Source: Acidobacteriota bacterium
GTDB taxonomy: Bacteria > Acidobacteriota > Terriglobia > Acidiferrales > UBA7541
NCBI GenBank assembly: GCA_027307115.1
Contig: DAHUXN010000039.1
Span: 1-50,722 of the forward strand
Length of the DNA stretch: 50,722 nucleotides
Direction of reading: 5' to 3'
The notes beneath the pieces were generated by a model. That model made no database searches and was not told the origin of the DNA. It saw nothing but the letters and a program-made list of their open reading frames with translations. Position 1 is the first letter of the stretch; every line of letters starts with the position of its first letter. Below, piece by piece: positions 8,557 to 18,135 of the stretch. A program made the translations under genes and the position numbers.

Positions 8557-10983
8557 TTAGTGGGCCACTGGGGTTGCTTCTACCACCGGACGGAAGCCCA
8601 GGCCATCAGTGGTGAGATAAATCTCAATGATGGCTGGGCGTTGAAGCCCGCCTTGGATTAACGCCTCCGAGAGCGGATCCTCTACGTACTTCTGAAGAGC
8701 GCGGCGGAGCGGACGTGCGCCATAGTTGCGATCGGTGCAGGTCTTTTCCAGAATCCACTGGCGCGCTTCGGGCGTCATTTGAATTTGCACCTGGCGATGG
8801 ACCAGCGTGTCGTTAATCTGACTTACCAGCAGGTCAATAATGCGCGACAGATCATCATCCGTGAGCGCGTTGAACAAAATCACTTCATCCAGCCGGTTCA
8901 AAAATTCCGGATTGAACACCCTCTTGACCTCGGCCATCACAATATCATCCAAGCTTTTCGCGTGCGTGTCTCCCAAGCCGGACTGGAAACCCAAAGTGGC
9001 CTGTTTCTGCAGAGCACGCGCGCCGATGTTCGAAGTCATGATGATGATTGTATTGCGAAAATCCACTGTGTTGCCGAGACCATCCGTCAGCTGCCCGTCC
9101 TCGAATACCTGGAGCAAAATATTGTAAACGTCCGGATGCGCTTTTTCGATTTCGTCGAGCAGAATGATGGAATAGGGAGTGCGGCGAACGCGTTCCGTCA
9201 GCTGCCCGCCTTCCTCGTAGCCGACATAACCTGGAGGTGCGCCGATGAGTTTCGAGACCGAATGCTTTTCCATGTATTCGGACATGTCAAAGCGCACCAG
9301 CGATTTCTCCGTGCCAAAAAGGAATTCCGCCAAGCGGCGCGCGACCTCAGTCTTCCCCACGCCCGTGGGACCCAGGAAAAGGAAGCAGCCGACGGGACGG
9401 CCGGGAGCTTTAAGTCCAGCGCGACTGCGGCGAATAGCGCGTGCGAGAGCGGTGATGGCTTTATCTTGACTGATAACGCGCTTGTGCAGCTCATCCTCGA
9501 TGCGCAGCAACTTCTGTTGCTCATCTTCCTTGATGGCGTTGACGGCAACGCCCGTCCAACGGGCCACTACTTCCTCGATATCGTCGCGCGTGACCGTGCC
9601 TGTGGAAGAGTCGTCGATCTTCAGCTTTTCGCGAAGGGCGCGCAGATTTTCTTTTTCTTTGCGCTCCTCTTCGGAATAGAAACGCGCCTTTTCGAATTCA
9701 TGGTTGGCAATGGCGGTTTCCATGCGGTGTGTGATGAACTTCACGCGCTTTTGCGCCTCGGAAACTTCCTCGGGGAGCATTGCTTGACGCAACTTCACGC
9801 GCGCACCCGACTCGTCAATCAAATCGATCGCCTTGTCCGGGAGGAAGCGGTCCGGGATGTAACGGTTTGAAAGATAGACGGCATATTGGATAGCTTCGTC
9901 AGTGTAGGAAACGGCGTGGAATTTCTCATAACGGTCCCGGACGCCCTGCAAAACACGGATGGCCTCTTCCTCGTTGGGAGCGGAAACCTTCACGGACTGG
10001 AAGCGGCGCTCAAGCGAGCGGTCCTTTTCAACGGACTTGCGATATTCGCCCGGCGTCGTCGCGCCAATGCACTGAATCTCGCCGCGGCTCAGCGCGGGCT
10101 TTAGAATGTTGGCCGCATCGAGCGAACCCTCGGCGGAACCCGCGCCGACGAGCGTATGGAGTTCATCGATGAAGACGATGGCGTTCTGGCTCTCCATCAA
10201 CTCCTTCATGATCGTCTTCAGGCGTTCTTCGAACTGGCCGCGGTATTTCGTGCCCGCGACAATCAAGGAAAGGTCCAGCGACAGAATGCGTTTGTCGGCG
10301 AGGAACGGCGGCACGTCACCATCAGCAATGCGCTGCGCCAACCCTTCGACGATAGCTGTTTTGCCGACGCCGGGTTCGCCGATCAGCACAGGGTTGTTCT
10401 TCGTGCGGCGGCAAAGGATCTGGATGGCCCTCTCAAGTTCGCGATCGCGCCCGACAAGAGGATCGAGCGTGCCGTCCATGGCGGCCTGAGTAAGGTCCCG
10501 GCTGAATTCCGCGAGCAACGATGTTTCTTTCGGTCGATTTACAGGCACTTTTTCACCCGCGCTGCGCGCAAGCTCCTCGCGAACGCCTGAAAGACGCAAT
10601 CCCCTCTCTTGCAAAATCTCCGCGCCGAACGACTTCTCCTCACGCAAAATCCCCAATAGGAGATGTTCGGTTCCCACGTGTTTATGATTCAGACGCTCGG
10701 CCTCTTCGGCCGCGTAGTTCAGAATGCGGCGGCATTCCTGGCTGAGCGGCACTTCGACGGAGGTGGAAATCCGCTCGCGCACGGTGATGCGTGATTCGAT
10801 TTCCTTGCGGATGGATTCGATCGTACCATGCGCGCGCAGGAAGCGATTGGCGAGAGCTTTGTCTTCCCGCAGAAGACCTAGAAGCAAATGTTCGGTCTCG
10901 ATATAGGGGCTGCCGTACTGGCTAGCTTCATACCGCGCGAAAAAAATCACGCGCCGAGCCTTCTCTGTATAGCGTTCAAACAC
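8557..10983 (-). CDS. clpC: ATP-dependent Clp protease ATP-binding subunit ClpC
   Basis: 808 residues, the usual ClpC length. It begins [20 protein letters not shown] and has the two Clp_N repeats (1-145), a first AAA+ domain (Walker [10 protein letters not shown] near 205), a UVR/middle coiled-coil (about 415-455, [18 protein letters not shown]) and a second AAA+ domain ([14 protein letters not shown] near 540). An LGF tripeptide in QATLGFQSG is expected to dock ClpP, and the C-terminal D2-small domain is present. It unfolds proteins and feeds them to ClpP in the cytoplasm. Neither McsA/McsB nor clpP is nearby. The start lies only 3 bases after the lolD stop, so the two are cotranscribed and perhaps translationally coupled. 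This is an unusual partner for ClpC. Confidence 0.95.
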   Translation of the reverse strand: MFERYTEKARRVIFFARYEASQYGSPYIETEHLLLGLLREDKALANRFLRAHGTIESIRKEIESRITVRERISTSVEVPLSQECRRILNYAAEEAERLNHKHVGTEHLLLGILREEKSFGAEILQERGLRLSGVREELARSAGEKVPVNRPKETSLLAEFSRDLTQAAMDGTLDPLVGRDRELERAIQILCRRTKNNPVLIGEPGVGKTAIVEGLAQRIADGDVPPFLADKRILSLDLSLIVAGTKYRGQFEERLKTIMKELMESQNAIVFIDELHTLVGAGSAEGSLDAANILKPALSRGEIQCIGATTPGEYRKSVEKDRSLERRFQSVKVSAPNEEEAIRVLQGVRDRYEKFHAVSYTDEAIQYAVYLSNRYIPDRFLPDKAIDLIDESGARVKLRQAMLPEEVSEAQKRVKFITHRMETAIANHEFEKARFYSEEERKEKENLRALREKLKIDDSSTGTVTRDDIEEVVARWTGVAVNAIKEDEQQKLLRIEDELHKRVISQDKAITALARAIRRSRAGLKAPGRPVGCFLFLGPTGVGKTEVARRLAEFLFGTEKSLVRFDMSEYMEKHSVSKLIGAPPGYVGYEEGGQLTERVRRTPYSIILLDEIEKAHPDVYNILLQVFEDGQLTDGLGNTVDFRNTIIIMTSNIGARALQKQATLGFQSGLGDTHAKSLDDIVMAEVKRVFNPEFLNRLDEVILFNALTDDDLSRIIDLLVSQINDTLVHRQVQIQMTPEARQWILEKTCTDRNYGARPLRRALQKYVEDPLSEALIQGGLQRPAIIEIYLTTDGLGFRPVVEATPVAH

Positions 10984-10986
10984 GGG

Positions 10987-11814
10987 TCACCCGAGCCCTT
11001 CCAGGATAGAAGAATTCCCCGACAGACCACGCCCGTCGGCGCGAGGCGCTCCATTATCCGACACCAACAAACCGTGCTCCAAACGCATTACGCGATCGGT
11101 GCGCCGCGCCAAAGAAAGATTATGTGTTGCAAGAATTGAAGTCAGATGATGGGACCGGTGTAAGCGCTGCATGAGTTCGAAGATCGACTCCGTATTTTCC
11201 TCGTCCAGATCGCCCGTTGGTTCATCGGCCAGCAACAACTTTGGCCGGGTCACCAGAGCCCGGGCAATTGCGACGCGCTGCTGTTCTCCGCCCGAGAGCT
11301 CGCCCGCACGATGCTGTGAGCGATCTGACAGGCCAACGTCATTCAACCACTCGCGCGCCACATCGAGCGCCGCGCTCGCTGCGTTTCCCCGAACCAACAG
11401 CGGCATTGCCACATTTTCGACGGCAGTGAAGTCAGCCAGAAGCTGATGTCTCTGCCAAATAAAACTCACCGCGCGACTACGAAAGTCTTCCAAGTCGCGT
11501 TCCGCAAACCCCGCCAGCGAATTTCCGTCGAAGTATACTTTACCGCTTGTTGGCATGTCCAGCGCAGCCAGGAGATGCAGTAAAGTGCTCTTGCCCGAAC
11601 CCGAAGGGCCCACGAGAGCGACCATCTCGCCAGACGTAACCGTGAAACTTACATCGGAAAGGGCGACAATCTCAGCAGCGCCGGAGTGAAACAGTTTCCG
11701 CAAGCCATCGACGCGCAGGAGTTCCGTGGGGCCGTTCTGCACGAATGCAGACGCTCGCTTGCTTGGCGTCATCGGTCCAATCGTCGATGCTCCGCTTGGG
11801 CTGGTCATTGTCAT
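10987..11814 (-). CDS. lolD: ABC transporter ATP-binding protein, LolD type
   Basis: 275 residues. Walker A is [11 protein letters not shown], the Q-loop is in [13 protein letters not shown], the signature is [16 protein letters not shown] and Walker B is [15 protein letters not shown], with the H-loop in LATHN. The MacB/LolD/FtsE group is recognisable from [13 protein letters not shown] and [13 protein letters not shown]. Together with the permease upstream it should power release of lipoproteins from the inner membrane to the LolA carrier. The N-terminal 35 residues before [11 protein letters not shown] are not conserved. I start at ATG 11814; a TTG (11817) and an internal ATG are possible. 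The gene is separated from the permease gene by about 330 bases but is on the same strand, and is followed immediately by clpC. Confidence 0.85.
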   Translation of the reverse strand: MTMTSPSGASTIGPMTPSKRASAFVQNGPTELLRVDGLRKLFHSGAAEIVALSDVSFTVTSGEMVALVGPSGSGKSTLLHLLAALDMPTSGKVYFDGNSLAGFAERDLEDFRSRAVSFIWQRHQLLADFTAVENVAMPLLVRGNAASAALDVAREWLNDVGLSDRSQHRAGELSGGEQQRVAIARALVTRPKLLLADEPTGDLDEENTESIFELMQRLHRSHHLTSILATHNLSLARRTDRVMRLEHGLLVSDNGAPRADGRGLSGNSSILEGLG

Positions 11815-12142
11815 CAATTTCGTCGTGCACTCGTCGTGAGCTTGCTCATAAACTCCACTAATTCCTTGTCACTTCCCGTGCCGAACCTCCAGTTACTTAT
11901 CTCTTTGGATTCTGCGGCTTATCAAAAGGTCGCTTTCAGCTCCCTTTCACAAGTCCAAGTTCTTGCACATTATGAGTGCAAAAGTTCCTACCGCCGAAGA
12001 GAATCCCTGGCCAAATCCAGTGATCTACAGCTCTATTGTAGCACGTTGTGTTTCAGCGCTCGTGTCTACGCAACCATGCATTGCGCGGGCATAAGCGGTG
12101 CCGAGTCATGGGACTTCAGTTCTGGGAAAGCGCCCTCGCGAT
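11815..12142 (-). other. 328-bp intergenic stretch between the Lol permease gene and lolD
   Basis: I find no convincing gene, RNA or promoter here. It contains a 6-7-6 inverted repeat TTGCAC/GTGCAA at 11963-11981 that might be an operator, and a 40-codon plus-strand reading frame (11972-12094) with no ribosome site, which I do not accept. Its length is odd inside what is otherwise a tight gene string. Confidence 0.4.
11963..11981. promoter_or_regulatory. Inverted repeat upstream of lolD (possible operator)
   Basis: Perfect arms TTGCAC and GTGCAA flank a 7-base AT-rich centre (ATTATGA), about 150 bases before the lolD start. The form is that of a repressor half-site pair, but there is no matched copy elsewhere that I noticed and no clear overlapping promoter. 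Confidence 0.25.
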
Positions 12143-13369
12143 TCACTCCGCGCGCAAAATTTCAACCGGGAGCGTACCTGCGGCAGCGCGAGCGGGGTAA
12201 ATCGTTGCGGCAATGCAAATCCCCAGCGCGGCGGCCGTGATCCAAATCGCATCCCAGCCGCTGGAATGAAATGGGACGTACGGAATGGAATAGATCTCAG
12301 GGTTAAGCGGAACCAATTTCCAGCGATTCGCAATCCATGACAGCGAATAGCCGACGGCGAGCCCAATTGCGGTGCCGGCGATGCCGACCAGCAGTCCTTG
12401 CAAAACAAAAATGTTACGCACCTGAATGCGTCGCGCTCCCAAAGCCATCAGGACGGCTATATCGTGCGCCTTATCCGTGACCGTCATCGCCAGCACGACC
12501 AGGACATTGAGTCCAGCGACGAAGGTGATGAGGCCAATGAAAATAGCGGTGACCAGTTTTTCGAGGCTCATCGCGCGGAAGAGCGCCTGATTCTCTTCCA
12601 TCCATGTGCTCGTGTGATAGCCGGGCCCTGCCTCACGCGCGAGAACCGCCGCAATCTTGCCAGCATCGTCGAGATTGCTCACGCGAATCTCGAGGAGACT
12701 CACGACGTCACCGATTCCGGCAAGTTCCTGAGCATCATGCAGCGTGATGAAAGCCCAGTTGGCGTCGTAATCGTAGAATCCGGAACTGTAAATCCCCGAG
12801 ATGCGAAACCGGCGCGAGCGTGGCAACAGGCCGAAAGGCGTCAGGCTACCCTGCGGACTGAGAACCGTGACGTAATCCCCTGCTTCGACCTTCAAATTAT
12901 CCGCAAGAATGTTGCCAACCAGAATTGCAGGGATACCGTCGGAATCCAGCTTGAAGTCGTCATTGCCAGTCACGAGATGGTCGAGTGCTGAGTCCCATCG
13001 CTTTTCGAGCTGAGGATCAATGCCCTTCAGAACTACACCTTCTGTTTGGTTGCCCGCCGACAAGAGCACCTGGTTGTACACGGCAGGAGTAATGGATTCC
13101 ACGCCTGGCGTCGGAGCCAAGCGCGTCATTAGTTGGCGATAATCTCGGATTCCCTGGGTTCCGTTGGGCTTGATGTTGACGTGAGCTGTGACGCCCAGCA
13201 GACGGTTACGAATTGCAAGGCTCGAGCCTGTATTCATCGCCAATGCAATAACCAGCGTGGAGACTCCTGCAGCGACACCTGCAATCGAAAGAAAAGTCAC
13301 CAGCCGCAGCACTGGCGGTTTGTATTTGGAGCGCAGATACCGGCGTGCAATCATCCATTCGAAGCTCAT
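12143..13369 (-). CDS. lolC: Lipoprotein-releasing ABC transporter permease, LolC/LolE family
   Basis: 408 residues. It begins MSFEWMIARRYLRSKYKPPV, the family-typical N-terminus, followed by a first membrane helix (FLSIAGVAAGVSTLVIALAM) and a large periplasmic MacB-like core (about 45-265, with HVNIKPNGTQGIRDY and ISGIYSSGFYDYDANW). Three C-terminal helices follow (about 275-395) with the FtsX-like MALGARRIQVRNIFVLQG loop. It should form the membrane part of a LolCDE-like complex, probably as a homodimer since only one permease gene is present. The ATG overlaps the lysS stop by 4 bases (ATGA), so it is translationally coupled to lysS. Whether it is LolC, LolE or a single LolF-like hybrid cannot be decided here. 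Confidence 0.87.
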   Translation of the reverse strand: MSFEWMIARRYLRSKYKPPVLRLVTFLSIAGVAAGVSTLVIALAMNTGSSLAIRNRLLGVTAHVNIKPNGTQGIRDYRQLMTRLAPTPGVESITPAVYNQVLLSAGNQTEGVVLKGIDPQLEKRWDSALDHLVTGNDDFKLDSDGIPAILVGNILADNLKVEAGDYVTVLSPQGSLTPFGLLPRSRRFRISGIYSSGFYDYDANWAFITLHDAQELAGIGDVVSLLEIRVSNLDDAGKIAAVLAREAGPGYHTSTWMEENQALFRAMSLEKLVTAIFIGLITFVAGLNVLVVLAMTVTDKAHDIAVLMALGARRIQVRNIFVLQGLLVGIAGTAIGLAVGYSLSWIANRWKLVPLNPEIYSIPYVPFHSSGWDAIWITAAALGICIAATIYPARAAAGTLPVEILRAE

Positions 13370-14931
13370 TTCGTTTCTTCGCTCGCCGCTGCGGCGTCTA
13401 TGTCAGAGTCCTTTTGCGGTCGAAGCGTCGGGAACAGAATAACCTCGCGGATCGAATTCGAATCCGTGAGTAGCATGATCAGGCGATCAATGCCAACACC
13501 CTCGCCGGCCGTAGGCGGCATGCCGTGGGCTAACGCGCGTATGTAATCCCAGTCGACTTCCTTGGGCACCTCCGCGCCGCCGGTTTCGACTTGTGCGCGA
13601 AAACGGCGTTCCTGGTCCGCTGGGTCGTTGAGTTCGGAGAAACCATTGGCAAGTTCCATGCCTTCGACGAATAACTCGAAACGCTCCGTCACCGATGGAT
13701 CATCCTTCCGGCATTTCGAGAGCGGAGAAATATCAGTGGGAAAATCATAAATAAAAGTAGGCTGAATAAGATGCGCCTCGGCAACAGCCTCAAAAAGCGC
13801 CCCAGTCAATTCTCCGGAGGAAGATTTGTCCAGGTCGCGAATTAGATCCAACCTCTTGCCGCGGGCAAAATTGTTATAGCGTTCTGCGATGCTGCGCGGA
13901 CCTTGCGATGTGCTCAGCTCATCGATCGAGGGAGCGTTGCCTGCATTGGCAGGCCAAAACTTGCAGATCGCTTCGCGCATGGATAACGATTCGAAATGAC
14001 TGAAATCGAGTTCGTGTTCGCCATATTTTATTTTCATGCCACCCGAAACATCTTTGACGAGCCTTGCAAATAACTCCTCCGTCAGTTTCATCAGGTCTCG
14101 GTAATCGCTGTAGGCCTCATAAAACTCAAGCATGGTGAATTCCGGGGTATGGATAGCGTCCACACCTTCATTGCGGAAATTGCGATTAATCTCATAGACG
14201 CGATCGATTCCCCCCACGATGAGACGCTTCAGATAAAGCTCGGGCGCAATGCGCATGTAGAAATCCACGTCAAAAGTGTTGTGGTGAGTAATAAACGGAC
14301 GCGCCGTGGCGCCGCCGAGAATCGGGTGCATCATCGGGGTTTCGACTTCCAGATAGCCGCGAGCGTCGAAGAATTCGCGGATGTAGCGAATGATCGCCGC
14401 GCGCTGAACAAAGATATGGCGCACGCGCTCATTCGCGATCAGGTCCAGATAGCGTCGCCGGTAGCGCATCTCTACGTCGGCCAATCCGTGCCATTTCTCC
14501 GGCAACGGGAGAAGCGCCTTCGTTAACAAAGTGAGTTTTTCGACCCAGACAGTCAGCTCATTTGTTTTTGTGCGAAAGAGGTGCCCGGAGACGCCAATGA
14601 CGTCACCCATATCGAGTAACTGAAACAGTTGAAATGCTGCGGCACCCACGGCGTCGAGCTTCACGTAAATCTGCAGCTTCTGCCCTTGGCCCTGGATATG
14701 CGCGAAACCGGCCTTGCCGTGCAGTCGGATGGTGAGAATGCGGCCAGCGACGGAAACGTTCACGTTTGTTTCTTGGAGCTCTGCCGCACTTTTTTGTTCG
14801 TAAGCGCTGACGATCTCCTGCGCCGTTTGTTTCCAAGCGAACCTGTGCGGATAGGGATCGAAACCTAAACCAGCTATTTCTTCCAGCTTCTTCTGGCGTT
14901 GCAGCAGTTGATCGCGCGGTTCGAATTCCAA
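13366..14931 (-). CDS. lysS: Lysyl-tRNA synthetase, class II
   Basis: 521 residues. The OB-fold anticodon-binding domain (about 60-165, VAGRILTIRLHGKAGFAHIQ) is followed by the class II catalytic core. That core has motif 2 in VYEINRNFRNEGVDAIHTPE (arginine contacting ATP), LysRS-specific NPDATQEQ-like NGFSELNDPADQERRF and motif 3 GEGVGIDRLIMLL. It charges tRNA-Lys in the cytoplasm. The start is a TTG at 14931 with GGAG 6 bases upstream. A strong sigma70 promoter lies 32-61 bases before it, so lysS heads the minus-strand gene string. The following permease gene overlaps it by ATGA. Slightly longer than the E. coli enzyme (505) but complete. Confidence 0.95.
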   Translation of the reverse strand: MEFEPRDQLLQRQKKLEEIAGLGFDPYPHRFAWKQTAQEIVSAYEQKSAAELQETNVNVSVAGRILTIRLHGKAGFAHIQGQGQKLQIYVKLDAVGAAAFQLFQLLDMGDVIGVSGHLFRTKTNELTVWVEKLTLLTKALLPLPEKWHGLADVEMRYRRRYLDLIANERVRHIFVQRAAIIRYIREFFDARGYLEVETPMMHPILGGATARPFITHHNTFDVDFYMRIAPELYLKRLIVGGIDRVYEINRNFRNEGVDAIHTPEFTMLEFYEAYSDYRDLMKLTEELFARLVKDVSGGMKIKYGEHELDFSHFESLSMREAICKFWPANAGNAPSIDELSTSQGPRSIAERYNNFARGKRLDLIRDLDKSSSGELTGALFEAVAEAHLIQPTFIYDFPTDISPLSKCRKDDPSVTERFELFVEGMELANGFSELNDPADQERRFRAQVETGGAEVPKEVDWDYIRALAHGMPPTAGEGVGIDRLIMLLTDSNSIREVILFPTLRPQKDSDIDAAAASEETK

Positions 14932-14962
14932 GCGGCACTCCGTCTCTCGTTGAGCCGTGCGC

Positions 14963-14992
14963 AGTATAACGAGCGCGTTCGCAAAGCGTCAA
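14963..14992 (-). promoter_or_regulatory. sigma70 promoter of the lysS gene string
   Basis: Minus-strand -35 TTGACG (14987-14992), an 18-base spacer and -10 TATACT (14963-14968). Predicted start is near 14956, giving a leader of about 25 bases before the TTG start. It is back to back with the extended -10 of the divergent gene at 15072. Confidence 0.72.
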
Positions 14993-15038
14993 GGAAGTGG
15001 CGAAATATCGTAAAGGAAGCGGGTGGGCTTCCCTGGTC

Positions 15039-15047
15039 TGATATAAT
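15039..15047 (+). promoter_or_regulatory. Extended -10 promoter for the 237-residue orphan gene
   Basis: TGATATAAT gives a perfect -10 (15042-15047) preceded by the TG of an extended -10. No good -35 is seen 16-18 bases upstream, as expected for extended -10 promoters. Predicted start is near 15054, about 18 bases before the GTG start codon. Confidence 0.5.
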
Positions 15048-15071
15048 GCTCGACGGCTTTCTGGGGCCATC

Positions 15072-15785
15072 GTGTTCTGGCGAAAAAAGCAAGGTTCATC
15101 GAGCTCTCGAAGCTCGGTACAAGATGACTGGGCTGCACGGCTTCCTCAGCACAAGCATCATTTCTATGAGAGCGTGGTGCGGGAATGGGAGGATGCCTAC
15201 GTAATCCTCTCTGTCGTGCTGGATGAAGCCCTCGCGCACCACTCGCAGGGTGAACTCGTCAGAGCGCGAGAGGGCGCTGAAACAGCAGCCGCAGTAGTGG
15301 ACCGCCTGGGAGAACCGCTGCTGGCTGTTTATCGAATACTCGAGGTGCAGGGCCGTCGATTGGCAGCTGTTCCGGTCGTTAGTCCCCTTAATCCGGAATT
15401 CTTCCGCGGAGAAGCCGCCCAACAGAATGCCACGTGGAATCTACTGCTGCATCGGATTTTGTTCGGGAGCCGCTCGAGGTATCTGCACAAGTTGCGGGCG
15501 CTCGAAATGATAGTCTGCACCGTGGTTGATCATTTTCGAGAGACCGCCGAGGAGCTTGCCGATGGAGTGCAGGTCCACCCGCAAGAATCCTGGTCCGCCC
15601 TCGATACCTTGCACTACGACTTGAACACCTGCCTACGCGAATCGATCGTGATGCTAAAATCCTTCCTCCGAGTGTTACCGGATGCGGGCGTCGATGGACT
15701 CAGAGACGAGTTGAATGCATCGGTCTTTGCGGTTCGCGGTCGCATTCGTCCCAAGCTATCCAGGCTAACGCGAGTTTCCTCCTAG
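15072..15785 (+). CDS. Conserved-looking hypothetical protein, helical, unknown function
   Basis: 237 residues, probably initiated at GTG (MFWRKKQGSSSSRSSVQDDW). There is no signal peptide and no membrane segment. The body is predicted to be mostly alpha-helical: HHFYESVVREWEDAYVILSVVLDEAL, ALEMIVCTVVDHFRETAEELAD and LHYDLNTCLRESIVMLKSFLRV look like amphipathic helices of a bundle. I do not recognise a family. It is divergent from lysS, has an extended -10 promoter close to the start, and is followed after about 200 bases by an ECF sigma factor gene on the same strand, so it could be a partner or a target of that module. Coding is supported by length, promoter and composition. Confidence 0.7.
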   Translation: MFWRKKQGSSSSRSSVQDDWAARLPQHKHHFYESVVREWEDAYVILSVVLDEALAHHSQGELVRAREGAETAAAVVDRLGEPLLAVYRILEVQGRRLAAVPVVSPLNPEFFRGEAAQQNATWNLLLHRILFGSRSRYLHKLRALEMIVCTVVDHFRETAEELADGVQVHPQESWSALDTLHYDLNTCLRESIVMLKSFLRVLPDAGVDGLRDELNASVFAVRGRIRPKLSRLTRVSS

Positions 15786-15992
15786 ACGCGCAGGCAGATT
15801 CTGAAGACAATGGACGGGCAACTAAACATGCTGCCTCGATCGGGCGGCACAATGGGACGCCGGTGAATTTATTGCCATCCGATGCGTCCTGGGAACATCT
15901 AAGTACAACTTCTGGAACGGGCGTCGCATCGGAACAAAGGGTGCGCCGCGACGGGTATCGTGGCCCGAACGAGGCGAGACGAAAACGGAGAG

Positions 15993-16604
15993 ATGCCGGA
16001 AGCGGATGCGCTCCGGCTCGCGCAACAGGGCGATGCGGCTGCGTTCGAGCGGATTTACCAGCTGCATAATCGCCGGGTTTACTCGTTATGCTTGCGGATG
16101 GTTGGCAATACAGCGGAAGCAGAGGACCTGACTCAGGAAGCATTCCTGCAACTATTTCGCAAGATCGCCACATTTCGCGGGGAGTCGGCTTTTTCGACTT
16201 GGCTTCATCGCTTGGCCGTCAACGTAGTGTTAATGAGGTTGCGGAAGAAAACTGGCTCGGAGACCTCGCTCGAGGAAGTGACGGAGCCGGACGAAGAAAC
16301 TGGCGGACCACGCAAAGATTTTGGCGGACCCGACCTGGGATTGAGCGGCTCCATCGACCGCGTGAATTTGCAAAGAGCCATCGATCAGTTGCCGGCGGGT
16401 TATAAGTCTGTGTTCGTGCTGCACGATGTGCAGGGTTACGAGCACAACGAGATTGCAGAGATCATGGGCTGCTCGATTGGAAACTCGAAGTCCCAATTGC
16501 ACAAGGCCCGCATGAGATTGCGAGATCTGCTGCACGAGCGAGAAAGGGCGAGGGCCAGAGAAGAGCGCGAGGCTTTCAAGCGCGATTCCGAGGCTGAGGA
16601 ATAG
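15993..16604 (+). CDS. ECF-type RNA polymerase sigma factor (module 1)
   Basis: About 203 residues from the ATG at 15993 (GGAGAG directly in front); a GTG at 15960 would add 11 residues. Region 2 is recognisable: [20 protein letters not shown], then [16 protein letters not shown] (core binding and -10 recognition) and [20 protein letters not shown]. An acidic linker follows, then region 4 [20 protein letters not shown] with the [20 protein letters not shown] helix-turn-helix that reads the -35. It would direct RNA polymerase to an envelope-stress regulon. The anti-sigma gene begins 5 bases downstream, followed by a DUF4097 gene, the same order as the minus-strand module at 21.5-24.6 kb. Confidence 0.92.
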   Translation: MPEADALRLAQQGDAAAFERIYQLHNRRVYSLCLRMVGNTAEAEDLTQEAFLQLFRKIATFRGESAFSTWLHRLAVNVVLMRLRKKTGSETSLEEVTEPDEETGGPRKDFGGPDLGLSGSIDRVNLQRAIDQLPAGYKSVFVLHDVQGYEHNEIAEIMGCSIGNSKSQLHKARMRLRDLLHERERARAREEREAFKRDSEAEE

Positions 16605-16609
16605 AGATC

Positions 16610-17263
16610 ATGTCTGCCATGAATTGCGAGAAGTTCTGGGAATTCAGTGAACAGTGGATGGACGGCAACCGCCATCCCGAAGCCGTGTCACATGCATCTG
16701 CGTGTGTCCGCTGCAAGACGCTGATCGAGGACCTGGAAAGTATCCATAAGGCTGGCACCGCTCTCGCGATGACCGAAGAGGATCCTCCTGCTCGCGTCTG
16801 GCTCGCAATCAGAGCGCAACTGGAGAAGGAAGGACTGATCCGGTCGCGTCGGATCCCGTGGCGGGAGAGATTTGCGGCACTTGGGGGGTTCCGACCCGCT
16901 CTCGCTGGGGCCTATCTTTCTCTTATCATCGGCGGATGTGTTGCACTTGGATGGCAGACAAATCCAAGCCATCGTCTTCAGAACCAAGCTGAGTGGCTGA
17001 ATCACGCGCAGGCGACAATGGCTTCTGTTGAAGCGGGGTTTACCACGGGCAAGGCGACGAATGTTTCCGCAATCCAATCGGAAAATTCAGACGTCACGGC
17101 TACGCTGAATAAAAATCTGGCCATTGTTGACAACATGATTTCAATGTGTGAAAAAAGCGTGCGCGAAGATCCGCAAAACGAAATGACCCGGGATTACTTG
17201 TACACGGCCTATCAGCAGAAAGCGGACCTTCTAGCTACCATGGCCGATAGCGAGGGACGATGA
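16610..17263 (+). CDS. Putative zinc-binding anti-sigma factor (module 1)
   Basis: 217 residues. The N-terminal cytoplasmic part carries a zinc anti-sigma motif H-x3-C-x2-C (H28, C32, C35 in SHASACVRC). One membrane helix follows near residues 95-115 (LAGAYLSLIIGGCVALGW), then a periplasmic part of about 100 residues that is helical and rich in Q, N and E (LNKNLAIVDNMISMCEKSVR). The layout (ZAS, one helix, sensor) is that of membrane anti-sigma factors that sequester an ECF sigma. It is encoded 5 bases after the sigma gene and overlaps the DUF4097 start by ATGA. The periplasmic sensor resembles nothing I can name. The assignment is by motif and context. Confidence 0.82.
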   Translation: MSAMNCEKFWEFSEQWMDGNRHPEAVSHASACVRCKTLIEDLESIHKAGTALAMTEEDPPARVWLAIRAQLEKEGLIRSRRIPWRERFAALGGFRPALAGAYLSLIIGGCVALGWQTNPSHRLQNQAEWLNHAQATMASVEAGFTTGKATNVSAIQSENSDVTATLNKNLAIVDNMISMCEKSVREDPQNEMTRDYLYTAYQQKADLLATMADSEGR

Positions 17264-18135
17264 TGGCAATTTCTTTTTCCTCGAAACCCACGTGGCGGGC
17301 GGCGAGTGGCTGTGCGGTTGCATTGCTGCTGGGTGCGACCTCTCCCCTCTACGCGCACCACTTGGAAAAACAATTCACTGTTCAGTCGCACCCGCTGATC
17401 ACCCTGCACAATCCGAGCGGCAGAGTGACTATCTCATCGTGGGATAAGCCGGAAGTGATGGTTGTCGCCGATCACGGAAGCCCGAAGATCGAGGTGGATG
17501 CCGAGCAAAACGGGAATCGCGTCGATGTGGTTACTCATCTGCTTTCCGAAAACATCAGTCCCGATGAGCTTCGCGCCAATTACGTAATCACCGTCCCTGA
17601 AGACTCAGAACTGCAGATTCATAACGACTCGGGTGCCGTGGGTGTTTCAAAAATTCTCGGCGATATGAATGTCGAGACGGTAGCGGCGGGCGTGGATGCC
17701 GAAGACATAGGGGGATATCTCGTGGTTCAGACGGTGGGAGGCGCTTTCGCCTGCATGCGGTGCACCGGGCGCATCGAGGTGCACTCGATCAGCGGTGACG
17801 TGCGGCTTGTGGATGATCACAGCTCGAGCATTTTCGCGCAGACTTCGACGGGTAACATCGTCCTCGATGGCGATTTTCTGCCAAACGGGATCTACCGCCT
17901 GAAGAACTATAGCGGCGCAATCAACGTGCAGTTTTCACCCGCCGATTCGTTCGATGTGAGCGCCACGTCGCTTTACGGCAAAGTAGATAACCAGGCGAAG
18001 CTGATTCCTCCGAACCATCCGAACCAGCGGCCTCCTCGTTATTCGCGCAGTTTGTTCGGCAGTTTCAATCAGGGCCGGGCGAAGCTCGAACTATCGTCAT
18101 TCAATGGTACAATCAACATCCACAAGCGTGACTGA
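17260..18135 (+). CDS. DUF4097-type secreted beta-helical protein (module 1)
   Basis: 291 residues. A signal peptide (cleavage near LYAHH) is followed by repeated short strands: LHNPSGRVTISSWDKPEVMV, LQIHNDSGAVGVSKILGDMN, VQTVGGAFACMRCTGRIEVH, SISGDVRLVDDHSS, TSTGNIVLDG and NYSGAINVQF. This is the DUF4097 / putative adhesin pattern of right-handed beta-helical rungs, each with an S/N-G turn. Function of the family is unsettled; location should be periplasmic or cell surface. A CxxC pair (CMRC) is present. The start overlaps the anti-sigma stop by 4 bases, so the two proteins are made together, suggesting it is the sensor partner or effector. The 3' end overlaps the shikimate kinase reading frame. 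Confidence 0.83.
   Translation: MMAISFSSKPTWRAASGCAVALLLGATSPLYAHHLEKQFTVQSHPLITLHNPSGRVTISSWDKPEVMVVADHGSPKIEVDAEQNGNRVDVVTHLLSENISPDELRANYVITVPEDSELQIHNDSGAVGVSKILGDMNVETVAAGVDAEDIGGYLVVQTVGGAFACMRCTGRIEVHSISGDVRLVDDHSSSIFAQTSTGNIVLDGDFLPNGIYRLKNYSGAINVQFSPADSFDVSATSLYGKVDNQAKLIPPNHPNQRPPRYSRSLFGSFNQGRAKLELSSFNGTINIHKRD

Noticed and set aside
8779-9870. 363-codon open frame opposite clpC
   Set aside because: Same reason: the minus strand encodes unmistakable ClpC across the whole stretch.
11972-12094. 40-codon plus-strand reading frame starting MSAKVPTAEENPWPNPVIYS between the Lol permease gene and lolD
   Set aside because: No ribosome site in front, no recognisable family, unremarkable composition, and it lies opposite to the surrounding transcription.
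14899-14960. tRNA-like T-arm sequence GGTTCGAATTCC
   Set aside because: It is within the 5' coding sequence of lysS, no acceptor or anticodon stem can be formed around it, and no other tRNA signal was seen.
15892-15935. Three GGAAC motifs (15892, 15914, 15931) in front of the module 1 sigma gene, like ECF -35 elements
   Set aside because: No CGT-type -10 is found 16-17 bases downstream of any of them, so I do not call an autoregulatory promoter.
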